DNA of 6,058 bases, from positions 1-6,058 of the forward strand of contig JAEYXC010000414.1 of assembly GCA_023428655.1 (NCBI GenBank), written 5' to 3'. The translations under genes were made by a program, and so were the position numbers. Shown piece after piece: positions 6,029 to 6,058 of this stretch; position 1 is the stretch's first letter; each line of letters starts with the position of its first letter. Source of the stretch: Bacillota bacterium (lineage in GTDB: Bacteria > Bacillota > Clostridia > Lachnospirales > Lachnospiraceae). The notes beneath the pieces were generated by a model. The model saw only the letters and a program-made list of their open reading frames with translations. It ran no database searches and was not told the DNA's origin.

Positions 6029-6057
6029 ATTTAACACAGATAAAAGTAAATATGCAA
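6029..6057 (-). promoter_or_regulatory. Weak candidate promoter of the pseudouridine synthase gene
   Basis: On the minus strand TTGCAT (6057-6052) and TTAAAT (6034-6029) are 17 bp apart, ahead of ATG 5987. The region is AT-rich and lies at the window edge, so the match could be chance. A second possible -10, TATCAT, lies at 6023-6018. Confidence 0.3.
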
Positions 6058-6058
6058 C

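Overview
The window reads as chromosomal DNA of a Clostridia-class Firmicute, most likely a Lachnospiraceae-type anaerobe. The grounds are moderately low GC, AGA/ATA-rich codons, strong AGGAG-type ribosome binding sites, and the protein families present. Every convincing gene lies on the minus strand, so the biological reading order runs from high to low coordinates.

Reading in that direction, an RsuA-type rRNA pseudouridine synthase (5987-5169) overlaps by 14 nt a radical SAM/SPASM protein (5182-4307). After a 132-nt gap comes a two-gene unit: a DUF1456/YehS-like protein (4174-3647), then, 19 nt later, an HD-domain nucleotidase of the YfbR/HDDC2 type (3627-3058). The end of the HD gene runs into a degenerate 14-nt tandem repeat array (about 2894-3106). 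A 584-nt non-coding interval follows. It holds the array, a candidate promoter with a 19-bp spacer and an internal dyad (MerR-type geometry), and a leader region with a possible 10-codon leader peptide.

The last gene (2473 to the left edge, 3' end missing) is the highlight. It is an uninterrupted reading frame of at least 824 codons encoding a complete translational GTPase of the EF-G/Tet(M) type. A ~100-residue linker joins this to a C-terminal NYN/PIN-like domain closely resembling YacP/Rae1, the ribosome-associated A-site mRNA endonuclease of Bacillus subtilis. One polypeptide therefore joins a factor expected to enter the ribosomal A site to a nuclease of a family that cuts mRNA there. 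The Tet(M) domain IV loop that dislodges tetracycline is replaced by a different motif, so a plain tetracycline-resistance label would be unsafe. A role in ribosome rescue, stress or antibiotic response is inference.

Functionally, the best supported theme is translation: an rRNA-modifying enzyme at one end and a ribosome-acting GTPase-nuclease at the other. The genes between them do not obviously belong to the same pathway, and the fusion gene appears to have its own promoter.
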